Position numbers and translations under genes: made by a program
NCBI GenBank assembly: GCA_039566865.1
Contig: CM076960.1
Coordinates: forward strand, 10,640,501-10,704,500
Source of the DNA: Aurelia coerulea
Taxonomy: Eukaryota > Cnidaria > Scyphozoa > Semaeostomeae > Ulmaridae
Direction of reading: 5' to 3'
DNA: 64,000 bases
The notes under the pieces: generated by a model
The model's input: only the letters and a program-made list of their open reading frames with translations
Databases searched by the model: none
Told to the model about the DNA's origin: nothing
Shown here: positions 10,999-19,815 of the stretch, in pieces
Position numbering within the stretch: position 1 is the first letter of the stretch
How the letters are laid out: every line of letters starts with the position of its first letter

Positions 10999-12699
10999 AT
11001 GGCAGCGAAAATGATTATTGAACCTGGGGAAGTAGAAGAACTTATATTGGATGCAATACAAGATATACAAGTTAAAAAGAAGCGTGCGAATTCGATTTCA
11101 GTTTGCAAATCTTTGCTGAAGACGCATGGCCTAAACGATTCCGCAACCTCGCTGCAGCTAGCAATGATGCTAGCTGAAGGGAAGATAGAAGATACCAGGA
11201 CTGGAGGCAGTGAATCATTTCGAGTGTGTGAGTCAGATAAAACAGAGAAGCAAAAAGAAAAAGCTAGAAACATTTCTGGTGATGAGGAGAGACTCGCTGA
11301 ATGTAGAGATGAACTCCTGTCTGTTGCTGCCACTCCCAAACCTCAGAGAAAGAAGGCACTGCACAAGCCAGATGCAAAGGAAAAATTTTCCACTGAAAAA
11401 AATGATGCATATTTTCAAAACAAAAATGAAAAGGTGGAAGGAAACTATGGAGTCGACGAACGTTTCGAAAGACTAGAAAAGCAAATTGCAACGATTTTTG
11501 AACGACTCGATAAAGACAGCGAAGAGAGTGTAAACATTGAAAGTAGGCACACTGATTTTTATGAAATGTTGACGAAAATTAACTCATTGGAAAGAGAAAA
11601 AAGAGATCTAAAAGATGAAAATTTCGCTTTAAGACTAGAAATTGTAGATTTAAAAGAAATTCTTGGAAAAAAATTAACTGGAGAAAATTGTGAAAAACAA
11701 GATAAAAAAACCACGTATGTAAACAAAAACAATTTTATAATCCCGAGGGAGGATAGATCGTCCGTACAACGTCGTACTGCCGACTTCATAATAGAGGAAG
11801 ACCATTGGCAATTCCCTAAACGTACTGCCAAGTCGCGTCAGAGTATTGAAATGCCAGTTAAAACTGATAATAGATTCGATGGTTTAGGGATTGAAAAGTC
11901 AACGACGACACCAAAGAAAACTGTTCGAAACATTGTCCCTGGAGAACTTAGTTTCGCTGAGGCCACTGCAGCAAAACAACGCAAACCCAATGTTGATAGG
12001 TCAAGTCCGCAAAGGCAAGTAACATCGTCAAATGCCCAACAGCCCGCAAGCAACATTACTGAAGAGCAAGAAGTCTTCCACGTTGATTTAAAAGGTTTTG
12101 CGACAAATACTGGAGGGCTGTCAAGCCCTGTACCAAAGAATCATGCAAGATCAGTAAAATCACGAATCCAAGAGCCTTACGAACATCGCAGAAAGCCAGT
12201 CATCACTGTGGTTGGAGACTCCATCATAAGGGGAATACGAAAGCAAGAAATAAATCGAAATGTGCATCAATATAATTCGTTCGTAAAAACGTTTCCCGGA
12301 GCGACAACCGAGGACATGGAATCGTACATTATTCCTACTTTGAAAAGAAATCCTGATGTTTTGATTATACATTGTGGAACTAACGATTTAAGGAAGGAAG
12401 ATCCTGGAAAAATAGCCAACAAAATAACAAGAGTTGCAATACAAGCGAAAAAGACCGTCAATAAAGTGGCTGTTTCCAGTATACTGGCACGAGGAGACTC
12501 TGATCTTTTGGAAAGGAAACGAGTACAGGTAAATATGACGCTAAAGAAATCACTTGCAGATAACGAAATTGACTTCATCGAGCACGAAGTCTTTGACAAT
12601 GATTGGCGATTCTTATTATATGATGATGGAATCCATTTGAATGATGATGGTACAAACGTTTTAGGAAATGATTTTGTCAACTATATCAACAATGTATGA
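10999..12699 (+). CDS. CR1-like LINE ORF1 protein with C-terminal SGNH/esterase domain
   Basis: This 566-residue protein is probably the RNA-binding/chaperone ORF1p of the LINE. A Leu/Glu/Lys-rich segment at roughly residues 150-225 ('RFERLEKQIATIFERLDK', 'NSLEREKRDLKDENFALR') is a predicted coiled coil. From about residue 395 there is an SGNH hydrolase fold: block I 'VVGDSIIRG', block III 'HCGTNDLR', and 'YDDGIHLNDDG' supplying the catalytic Asp and His. ORF1 esterase domains are known in CR1-clade LINEs. The ATG at 10999 is the first in frame after the inferred 5' end. The stop is TGA followed by CTA (see 12697-12702). Confidence 0.85.
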   Translation: MAAKMIIEPGEVEELILDAIQDIQVKKKRANSISVCKSLLKTHGLNDSATSLQLAMMLAEGKIEDTRTGGSESFRVCESDKTEKQKEKARNISGDEERLAECRDELLSVAATPKPQRKKALHKPDAKEKFSTEKNDAYFQNKNEKVEGNYGVDERFERLEKQIATIFERLDKDSEESVNIESRHTDFYEMLTKINSLEREKRDLKDENFALRLEIVDLKEILGKKLTGENCEKQDKKTTYVNKNNFIIPREDRSSVQRRTADFIIEEDHWQFPKRTAKSRQSIEMPVKTDNRFDGLGIEKSTTTPKKTVRNIVPGELSFAEATAAKQRKPNVDRSSPQRQVTSSNAQQPASNITEEQEVFHVDLKGFATNTGGLSSPVPKNHARSVKSRIQEPYEHRRKPVITVVGDSIIRGIRKQEINRNVHQYNSFVKTFPGATTEDMESYIIPTLKRNPDVLIIHCGTNDLRKEDPGKIANKITRVAIQAKKTVNKVAVSSILARGDSDLLERKRVQVNMTLKKSLADNEIDFIEHEVFDNDWRFLLYDDGIHLNDDGTNVLGNDFVNYINNV

Positions 12700-12702
12700 C
12701 TA
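12697..12702 (+). promoter_or_regulatory. UGA-CUA stop context between ORF1 and ORF2 (candidate readthrough signal)
   Basis: The ORF1 stop TGA is followed directly by CTA. ORF2 lies in the same frame and there is no other stop between 12700 and the end of ORF2 at 15981. UGA-CUA is the known leaky-termination context in several animal genes and some RNA viruses. The first ATG in the downstream frame is at 12817, about 118 nt after the stop. Readthrough would produce an ORF1-ORF2 fusion. Functional use is inference. Confidence 0.5.
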
Positions 12703-15700
12703 CTTTCTAATTATTTTGAACATGATCGAAACTGCTTATCGGATATAAAACCTTCGGTGCCAATAATTGAAAGTAAATCCAGTACATATTACAATTCCTT
12801 TTCAACACTTTCACAAATGTCTGATACATTAACATGCCCATTGGCTTTAAGCCCAAGTTTAGGTAGCATTTCACGAATAGAACCCTCACATGGTTGTAGG
12901 TCACCCGTCCAACACTTTTTACCTTCCTCTCCTTCAAATCTTACCTCAAATACTTCTAATGCGCGCAGTGAACTTTCTTTTTCTGCATCTTCAATCGGAT
13001 CCACACAACAGAATATTTCGAGTGATATTGGGGAGATTTTTAATCTGAGAGCAAAAAATCCAAATAATCCTTTAATTGGTTTCTTAAATATAAACAGTCT
13101 TCGAAACAAAATAACTGATCTGAGAATGGTGGTGGAAAGATGCTTGCCTGATATTTTGGTATTAGAAGAAACAAAACTAAATTCAGATTTCAAAACCGAG
13201 GCCTTTCTAATAAAAAACTACCAAAAACCGATTCGTCGTGATAGGAATGAATTTGGTGGGGGCCTGATGCAATTTGTTAGGAAAGGAGTTGTCTGCAATA
13301 GAGTTTCTGCTTTTGAGAGTCCCTATATCGAGATCATTTGCTCTGATTTGATGGTTTGTAAAAAGAGATGGGCTATTTTTAGCATTTACCGACCCCCAGA
13401 TGCTAGCAACCTGGAACTATTTTTCAGGGAACTATCTTTTTTCTTAAACTCGGCCTTGGACAAATACGATAATGTTATGATTATGGGCGATATAAACATT
13501 GACACTCATGATTTTCAGCATCCAGGATATACAAAGTTAATTTCGTTTTGTGATGTTTTTGGACTATCCAATTTGGTAAAGGATAAAACCTGTTTCACAA
13601 AGAATCATTGTTCGTCAATTGACGTTATGCTCACAAATAAACCAAGATGTTTTCAAAATACGTCTGTTTTTGAAACCGGTCTGAGTGACTTTCATGGCCT
13701 TGTTTTAACTTTAATGAAAATACACATACCTCGCCTAAAACCCAAGATTGTTAAGTACCGTAGCTATAAAAAGTTTGACCCTGAAAATTTTTTGCAAGAT
13801 GTGAAGAATACTGATTTTAAAGCAGATTCAAATGATGCAGATTTGTCTTATAGGAATCTTTCATCTACTTTTCGAAAACTTGTAGATAAACATGCTCCTT
13901 TGAAAACTAAGTTTCAGAGAGGAAATACCGCCCCTTTTATGAATCAGCAATTACAAAAGGCAATCTACACTAGATCAAGGCTCAAAAAAAGACTAAATAA
14001 GAACCCTACACAAGAAAATAGAAGAAAATTCAAAAAGCAGCGAAACAAATGTGTTTCCCTAAGGAAGAAAGCTATGAAAACCCACTTTAAAGAAGCGACA
14101 AAAAATGGTACACTTTCAAATAAAGAATTTTGGGATCTCGTAAAACCCTTTCTTTCAAATAAAGGGGGACTTACAAGTAGCGATATTTCTCTTGTGAAAA
14201 ACGATACTGTTGTAACAGATGACCAAGAATTGACAGAGATCTTCAACGATCACTATGTAAACATAGTAGAGAAATCCAGCGGCAAGAAGCCCGTTAACCT
14301 TGCTGAATATACTGGAATTTCTGATGACCGACAAATTGTTAGATTAATTCTTGACAAGTATAAAAACCATCCTAGCGTCCTAGCTATCATTCAAAACCCA
14401 GAACAAGTATTGAATACCTTTTCCTTTCATGAAATAGGCAATCAAGAAATTATGGAACTATTAAAATCCCTTGATGGAAAAAAATCTACTGGTGAGGATC
14501 AAATACCCCCAAAGCTAGTATCTCTAGCTTCTAACGAACTCTCAGTCGCACTAACCATGGCAATAAACTGTAGCATTCGAAATTCTAGATTCCCAGACGA
14601 TGCAAAAAAGGCTGCGGTCTGCCCTTTAGATAAGGGGGAACCAATTCGCACGGTGGAAAGAAATTTCCGCCCAGTTAGTGTTCTTAATACCTTTTCTAAG
14701 ATATATGAAAAAGTCCTGAAACAACAACTGACTCAACACTTAGATAACACACTTTCTGTTTTCATTGCGGCCTATAGACGAGCTTACGGCACCCATCATG
14801 TATTAATACGAATGATTGAAGATTGGAGGTCTAACCTCGACAACGATTACCTCGTAGGTGCAGTCCTGATGGATCTTTCTAAAGCTTTTGATTGCATTCC
14901 ACATGACTTGCTTATTGCCAAACTACATGCATACGGATTCGATGAAGATGCGCTTGTCCTTACCTATTCTTATCTCAAGCGACGTAAACAAAGCGTTCGG
15001 ATAAATAATACTTACAGTTCCTTCCTAGAGGTTATTTCTGGTGTACCCCAAGGATCTGTGCTGGGCCCAATCCTGTTTAACTTTTATATAAATGATTTGT
15101 TTCTTTTCATAAAACAGGCAACTCTCTATAACTATGCTGACGACAATACTCTTGCTTATTTCTCTAAAAGTATGCCCGATCTTATCAATATTTTGGAAAA
15201 AGAATCTGGAGTTGCTCTAGCTTGGCTAGAACAAAATGAAATGATTGCTAATCCTGAAAAATTCCATGCTTTACTGCTCAGAAAAAACCAAACAAATACT
15301 AGTGGAGAACAAATTAACATTAACGGTAAAATAATCAAATCTGAGGAGACTGTGAAACTTTTAGGAGTCACTTTGGATTATAGACTTGATTTCGACCCAC
15401 ATATTTCGAATCTTTGCAAAAAGGCTGCAACGCAATTAAATGTTCTCAAAAGATTAAAGACATTCATTGGCTTTCAGGAGAAGAAGATCCTTGTTCAGAG
15501 TTTCGTATATTCTAATTTTGACTATTGTCCTTTGGTTTGGTATTTCTCATCTTCCAAATCATTGCAGAAAATAGAAAAATTACAAGAACGTGCTCTAAGA
15601 TTTCTTTATAATGATCATACGAGTTCGTATAATGATTTGCTTTCGAGATCGAGTAAATGCACGATGCATGTTGCCCGCCAAAGACTCCTTTGCATTGAAA

Positions 15701-15981
15701 TATTTAAAACTTTGAATCATTTGAATCCACCATTTATGCAGAGCATTTTTGAATTACGTTCTTCAATTTATTCTTCAAGAAATCCAAATAATTTAGCACA
15801 TTTTAGGCCTAATCAAACAACTTTCGGGTCCAAGAGTCTCAAGTCCACTGGGCCACAAATTTGGAATGGCCTACCAAATGAACTAAAATCGGCAGGAAAT
15901 CTGAAAAGTTTTAAGGTTTTAATAAAACAATGGGACGGTCCCAACTGCAAATGTAGTGCTTGTGCTTGCCTACCAACTTAA
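12700..15981 (+). CDS. CR1-like LINE ORF2: APE endonuclease and reverse transcriptase
   Basis: ORF2 nicks target DNA and reverse-transcribes the element RNA. The frame is open from the ORF1 stop; there is no ATG until 12817. The APE-type endonuclease starts near 13070 with 'LIGFLNINSLRNK', 'DILVLEETKLNS', 'MIMGDINIDTH' and 'SDFHGLVLTL', which hold the catalytic Asn, Glu, Asp and His. The reverse transcriptase carries 'MDLSKAFDCIPHDLL', 'GVPQGSVLGPILFN' and the catalytic box 'NYADDNTL' at about 15130-15150. The C terminus ends in a Cys-rich 'CKCSACACLPT'. About 1,090 residues in total and no disablement seen. Clade assignment (CR1 versus neighbouring Jockey-superfamily clades) is by motif impression. 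Confidence 0.9.
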   Translation, partial: LLSNYFEHDRNCLSDIKPSVPIIESKSSTYYNSFSTLSQMSDTLTCPLALSPSLGSISRIEPSHGCRSPVQHFLPSSPSNLTSNTSNARSELSFSASSIGSTQQNISSDIGEIFNLRAKNPNNPLIGFLNINSLRNKITDLRMVVERCLPDILVLEETKLNSDFKTEAFLIKNYQKPIRRDRNEFGGGLMQFVRKGVVCNRVSAFESPYIEIICSDLMVCKKRWAIFSIYRPPDASNLELFFRELSFFLNSALDKYDNVMIMGDINIDTHDFQHPGYTKLISFCDVFGLSNLVKDKTCFTKNHCSSIDVMLTNKPRCFQNTSVFETGLSDFHGLVLTLMKIHIPRLKPKIVKYRSYKKFDPENFLQDVKNTDFKADSNDADLSYRNLSSTFRKLVDKHAPLKTKFQRGNTAPFMNQQLQKAIYTRSRLKKRLNKNPTQENRRKFKKQRNKCVSLRKKAMKTHFKEATKNGTLSNKEFWDLVKPFLSNKGGLTSSDISLVKNDTVVTDDQELTEIFNDHYVNIVEKSSGKKPVNLAEYTGISDDRQIVRLILDKYKNHPSVLAIIQNPEQVLNTFSFHEIGNQEIMELLKSLDGKKSTGEDQIPPKLVSLASNELSVALTMAINCSIRNSRFPDDAKKAAVCPLDKGEPIRTVERNFRPVSVLNTFSKIYEKVLKQQLTQHLDNTLSVFIAAYRRAYGTHHVLIRMIEDWRSNLDNDYLVGAVLMDLSKAFDCIPHDLLIAKLHAYGFDEDALVLTYSYLKRRKQSVRINNTYSSFLEVISGVPQGSVLGPILFNFYINDLFLFIKQATLYNYADDNTLAYFSKSMPDLINILEKESGVALAWLEQNEMIANPEKFHALLLRKNQTNTSGEQININGKIIKSEETVKLLGVTLDYRLDFDPHISNLCKKAATQLNVLKRLKTFIGFQEKKILVQSFVYSNFDYCPLVWYFSSSKSLQKIEKLQERALRFLYNDHTSSYNDLLSRSSKCTMHVARQRLLCIEIFKTLNHLNPPFMQSIFELRSSIYSSRNPNNLAHFRPNQTTFGSKSLKSTGPQIWNGLPNELKSAGNLKSFKVLIKQWDGPNCKCSACACLPT

Positions 15982-16130
15982 TTGTATTATTTAGAAAATA
16001 TTAATTTTGTTTATTAGTTCTGTATATTCGATTTTGATTAGTTAACTTGTATATATTTAAATGATGTATATATTGTTAGCTATATGTAAAAATTATCGAA
16101 TTAAAATAAGATTACACACACACACGCCTT

Positions 16131-16440
16131 ACATAAACACGCATAGTGGGGAGAGCACGTGCAATAAGCATCTCTTCAACTTGTGTCAAACCTTGCAACT
16201 CAGCCGGAACTGCTGATGGAATCATTCCATTCTCTTTTGAAAATCTTTTTGGAAGCTTTTTATCCCTTGCACATCGTGTGCACACAAATTGTTCAGAAAA
16301 TGATTGATTCTTTGTTGGCCATGTTTCGAATCAAATCTTACAATGTTTCATTGAAAATTTGATTGATTGATGAAATGTGTCAATGTTCTTCTTTGCCCAA
16401 TTTTGTTGGTGTATTGAACCATTGCTTCTATCAAATTCTG
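16131..16440 (-). pseudogene. Helitron DUF6570-like zinc region
   Basis: The minus-strand reading is 'NYLAEFDRSNGSIHQQNWAK', 'FHQSIKFSMKHCKI', an in-frame TGA where a cysteine is expected, then '[19 protein letters not shown]', '[13 protein letters not shown]', '[16 protein letters not shown]'. The CxRC..D...FS..N.M.P..P.EL..LT..EEMLIAR pattern is the block that precedes the Helitron-like N region in animal Helitron proteins. It is cut by the LINE at 16126. A frameshift near 16450 separates it from the repeats upstream. Confidence 0.8.
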
Positions 16441-17049
16441 CTAAGTAATTTGTTTTATCATGTAACAAATGTTCCTTCTTATATTTCCTTTGCAATATAC
16501 GTTTTTGAAGTTGCTCTTCCCTTTCAGATTCAGTTTCATTAGCTTGTTTTTTCTTTGCGCGCTGGCGCCCTCTAGCAAGCCTGTCGCGTCTTTCAGGTTC
16601 AGTTTCATTTTGTGCAGTTTTTGAAGCATTTTTTGGCGCATTTTTTCAAGGCGTTCTTCCCTTTCAGATTTAGTTTGACTTGCATATATTTTTGCTGTAT
16701 TTTGGCGCATGTTTTCAAGGCGTTCTTCCCTTTCAGATCCAGTTTCGCTTGCATATATTTTTGCTGTATTCTGGCGCATTTTTTCAAGGCGTTCTTCTCT
16801 TTCAGATTCAGTTTGACTTGCATATATTTTTGCTGTATTCTGGCGCATGTTTTCAAGGCGTTCTTCTCTTTCAGATTCAGTTTGACTTGCATATATTTTT
16901 GCTGCATTCTGGCGCATTTTTGCAAGCCGTTCCTGTCTTTCAGGTTCACTTTTATTTGCATATGCTTTAGCTGGAGTTTTTTGCACCTTTGCAAGTCGCA
17001 CTTGTCTTTCAGACTCACTTTCATTTCTGCGCTTTCTGGCAACACGTTG
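16441..17049 (-). CDS. Helitron 23-residue tandem repeat domain (69-bp repeats)
   Basis: Five to seven copies of a charged 23-residue unit ('SEREERLEKMRQNTAKIYAS') are encoded by a 69-bp tandem repeat. The phrase TTTCAGAT recurs at 16662, 16731 and 16800, exactly 69 bp apart. The unit is strongly helical and Arg/Glu-rich, suggesting a flexible or coiled-coil spacer. The frame is continuous with the protease segment except for an in-frame TAA at 17050. Copies nearest the ends are more diverged. The region lies between protease and DUF6570-like block. Confidence 0.8.
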   Translation of the reverse strand, partial: QRVARKRRNESESERQVRLAKVQKTPAKAYANKSEPERQERLAKMRQNAAKIYASQTESEREERLENMRQNTAKIYASQTESEREERLEKMRQNTAKIYASETGSEREERLENMRQNTAKIYASQTKSEREERLEKMRQKMLQKLHKMKLNLKDATGLLEGASAQRKNKLMKLNLKGKSNFKNVYCKGNIRRNICYMIKQIT

Positions 17050-18309
17050 TTAGACTTGTTCACGTCTTTGTTGCTTTTCACATTCTATAGCCAGTTTGCC
17101 TGGAGTGATTGGAAAATCAATTCCTTGTGAGTCTGAAGAATTCAGGTTATGAAATGTTACAGAAACCACTTCAAAGAATGTAGTGTTAAGTGGTGTGGCA
17201 AGCAATTGCAAATAATTTTGTAAGGAAAATTGATATTTCATGCTCAGCAGCACTGCCTTGCCATTCATATCAGGCATGCCCAAAGAATTTCTTGCATGAG
17301 AATCAAATACATAGAACCCAGAGTTAGGATTGCAAATAATTGATACCATGTACCCATGTAATATGAAAAGTGCACTTTTTGTTTCATTAAAAGTATTTTC
17401 AAGCGCTGCAAACAAAGACAGGAATGGGGAATCGCTATTTTCTTGTGTATCACTAAAGAAAGACCCTTGGTAAACATTTCCAAAGACAATCAAGCTTCCT
17501 GCTTGATTAGATTCATTAGGGAATTTAGTATTGATTGCCTCAACAGGCATTTCTGTAGTTGTAATTGTTGCCACAATGGGCGATTGACAAGAAGTATTTG
17601 TTGCCACAAGGGGCAATTCACTGGTATTCACCTCAATGGGTGATTCACTAGCTCTTTCCACAATGGGAAAGTCACTGTGTAATTCACAAGAATTTGAGCA
17701 TGCAACAAGTAATTGCAAAACCACAATGGCTTTTGCCAAATCAGTAGTTGCCACAAAGGGCAATGCCACAAGGGGCAAGTCATTGTCTGCTTCCTTTGAT
17801 CTTGTCAAACACACAATTGTTGGCAGCTGCTCAACTGACAAATTTGGAGCATCAGGAATCAGTCCTTTATGCAAAGCAAGCAAACACCGTGAATCACCAG
17901 CATCAAGAATTTCATCAATTGTCTCAGGCTGCCATCTTGGAGCTGCCATTACATGATGGTTATAAGCCAGTGAGGTTACAGCCATGAACGCACACTGTCT
18001 TCCACGGGATTCTTCACTGAAATATGCATCCCCTTGGTGTTGATTCCCTCTTGCAATTAATGTTGCCAATTCTACTGCGACTGTAGTTTCGGAAGGGTTG
18101 CTGCTTGATGCAGGTGTAGGTCCTGGATTCACTTCAATATCTCCTGCTAAGAGTAGAAGGAAAAACACAGGAAAACTTGAAAAACTACTGTAGATTTTAT
18201 TTGGCCTAATCCCGCAATTCCTTGCGATCCTCCGTCCCAATTTTGAACAATTTCCATTCATCCAATCCTTGCCGGCAGGAACCCGCAAATGTATATTTTG
18301 AGCAAGCAA
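17050..18309 (-). CDS. Helitron N-terminal part: 2A-like leader plus herpes-tegument-type cysteine protease
   Basis: This 419-residue open segment has two parts. Residues 41-64 are hydrophobic and end in 'LLLLAGDIEVNPGP', which fits the 2A consensus D-x-E-x-NPGP that makes ribosomes skip the Gly-Pro bond. From about residue 95 comes a papain-like protease resembling the deubiquitinase domain of herpes large tegument proteins (and OTU-like enzymes): Cys106 in 'GRQCAFMAVTSLAYN', and Asp336/His338 in 'FYVFDSHARNSLGMP'. Between them (about 178-260) is a loose repeat of 'LPLVA/SPIVA' phrases. The methionine at 18309 is the first in frame. The protease assignment is by motif pattern. Confidence 0.7.
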   Translation of the reverse strand: MLAQNIHLRVPAGKDWMNGNCSKLGRRIARNCGIRPNKIYSSFSSFPVFFLLLLAGDIEVNPGPTPASSSNPSETTVAVELATLIARGNQHQGDAYFSEESRGRQCAFMAVTSLAYNHHVMAAPRWQPETIDEILDAGDSRCLLALHKGLIPDAPNLSVEQLPTIVCLTRSKEADNDLPLVALPFVATTDLAKAIVVLQLLVACSNSCELHSDFPIVERASESPIEVNTSELPLVATNTSCQSPIVATITTTEMPVEAINTKFPNESNQAGSLIVFGNVYQGSFFSDTQENSDSPFLSLFAALENTFNETKSALFILHGYMVSIICNPNSGFYVFDSHARNSLGMPDMNGKAVLLSMKYQFSLQNYLQLLATPLNTTFFEVVSVTFHNLNSSDSQGIDFPITPGKLAIECEKQQRREQV

Positions 18310-18659
18310 ACGTAACGTCTAGGCCCATGCCAGCAGCATGAACATCTTCCTGTCTCTGAAGTAGATCAGCTCCGCAACCAATTCTGTACATTGTTGAAAC
18401 AACAGAGAGGAAAAAAATAAAGCCCTTCATATTTGGACTGATATAAGTATTTTAAGACCGATGCAATACGTACCTGAGTGTGTGAAATCTTCTTCTTCTT
18501 GACCTGAACGTTGAGGACCTCCAAAATGGCAAACAAATCGAAGGTTGCAGTCTTGAGAGGCTTCGCAGACGTGCAGCGACCACGCTGTTGTTGTCGTTGT
18601 TTTACCAAATCACATTACGCGTTACCAACGTTACGAAGATAGATAGATATATAGATATA

Positions 18660-19010
18660 TAGGTAATCCATAATTTTAAATTGGACCTGTCTACGATGCC
18701 GCTGTGCAGGCGCTTCGCGCCCGCAGCTGCAATAACAATGTGATTGAAGAGATCCAAAGCCTGTTTAAAAAGAAAGATTATACACGAAATATGAGAGACT
18801 GTATCCAGTTCATATTACCTAGACCAAAATCCAACATTGGAAGAAGCTCTTTTAAGTACAGAGCTGCACTTGTATTCAACAATCTCCCTGTAGACCTAAA
18901 GAAGGTCATTAGCTATCACAGTTTTAAAAAGAGGCTATCAAAGAACTAATTTCTCATTTACCAATTTCTCATTTGAACTAAGGAACGAAAATTTTAATTA
19001 TTTCTAAATT
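18660..19010 (+). pseudogene. LINE reverse transcriptase C-terminal fragment
   Basis: The plus-strand reading 'FKKKDYTRNMRDCIQFILP', 'SFKYRAALVFNNLPVDLKK' and 'SFKKRLSKN' ending in a stop is the typical C-terminal tail of CR1/L2-like ORF2 proteins (aromatic-rich G/A-x-x-x-(W/F)-N-x-LP motif, then FKKRL). Only about 80 residues remain, so this is a strongly 5'-truncated insertion. Confidence 0.65.
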
Positions 19011-19534
19011 AAGAAATCAAATTGCAAATAGGCTTTACGTTTTCAGTTTCTTTTATCTTTAATTTGCAGGTCCAAATCAGCTCTTTAAGCTGCCTTGATT
19101 ATGACCTGCGTTAACAAATCACAAATGTATATATGTATGTACGTAATTTCATTGGATGATTTAATGATAAACCATCGTCCCAACGTCTTTGAAGTGTGGA
19201 TGTGGATGCGAATTCGAAGTCAAAGGGAAGTGGAAATGGGCCATAAATAAAACGAATAGAGCAGCATGAACTTGTGGTAATTACGGAATTTGTTTAATAT
19301 TGAACTGGTCTGTCAACGTTCAATTCAACATGTTGCAACATAGTCTTTTTATAGGATAATGGCTTGGGGCACAATCCATTGTTTACTTGATTAAAAGGAA
19401 CCATAGGTATGTTGTTTGAACCGTAAACACAGAGGACCAAACAAGGCTCTCTTTTGCAATGTTACTGTCCAAAATTCATAGCATGAGGCACTTCAACCAC
19501 AAAGTGAACATAGATAATCTTTCTCCTTTCCCCC
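19011..19534. other. SLC22 intron; nothing recognised
   Basis: AT-rich, no coding signal or clear repeat structure. It may include the 3' untranslated tail of the LINE fragment at its left edge. Confidence 0.35.
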
Positions 19535-19815
19535 AATTTGGCTCGTTGCCCCTAAATTGGGGCAACATTTCTAGATGATTAGAAACATCCAAAACACCTT
19601 TCATGAGCTTGATGGGGCCATTTTCAATGTTCTACAGCTAAAAGTATGAAAACTTTTAAAGAGGTATATCGAAAGTCTTAACAATAACACATTTTCCTTC
19701 AATTTTGGGGGTATTTACCCCCATATCTCAAAAACAGCCCCTCTCCCACAAAAAGGACATCGAAATTTGAATCCTACGCCACAAAATTGACCAAAATAAC
19801 TTGGTTGATTGCCAA
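19535..19815 (-). repeat. Inverted copy of the dispersed repeat at 2780-3060
   Basis: Read on the minus strand, this block matches 2780-3060 over most of its length. Shared phrases include 'ATGGCCCCATCAAGCTCAT', 'AAGGTGTTTTGGA', 'GTTATTGTTAAGACTTTCGA' and 'GGAAAATGTG'. No target duplication or terminal repeats were identified. Family unknown. Confidence 0.75.

Larger units (their letters stand above)
10910..16125 (+). mobile_element. Near-intact CR1-like LINE inserted antisense into the Helitron
   Basis: The element is 5216 bp and flanked by the 5-bp duplication GCCTT at 10905-10909 and 16126-16130. The junctions are fixed by the interrupted Helitron reading frame: after removal, 'MRVYV' joins 'RPGGQRGY' in frame. 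It has a short 5' untranslated region, ORF1 (10999-12699), ORF2 in the same frame (to 15981), a 3' untranslated region and a short (AC)n tail at 16113-16125 rather than poly(A), as in CR1-type LINEs. Both frames are open, so this copy is young and possibly competent. Confidence 0.9.
6803..18309 (-). mobile_element. Helitron (rolling-circle transposon), decayed, split by a CR1-like LINE
   Basis: The minus-strand protein order from 18309 downward is: 2A-like leader, tegument-type cysteine protease, 23-residue repeats, DUF6570-like zinc region, Helitron-like N region, HUH/Y2 Rep, PIF1 helicase. This is the architecture of large animal Helitron proteins. Removing the plus-strand LINE at 10910-16125 (with one GCCTT copy) restores '..PTMRVYV' joined to '[16 protein letters not shown]' in one frame. 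Breaks include in-frame stops at 17050, near 16330, 9633, 8910 and 8520, and single-base frameshifts near 16450, 10780, 10190 and 8303. The precise 5' TC and 3' CTRR ends were not found. Confidence 0.85.
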
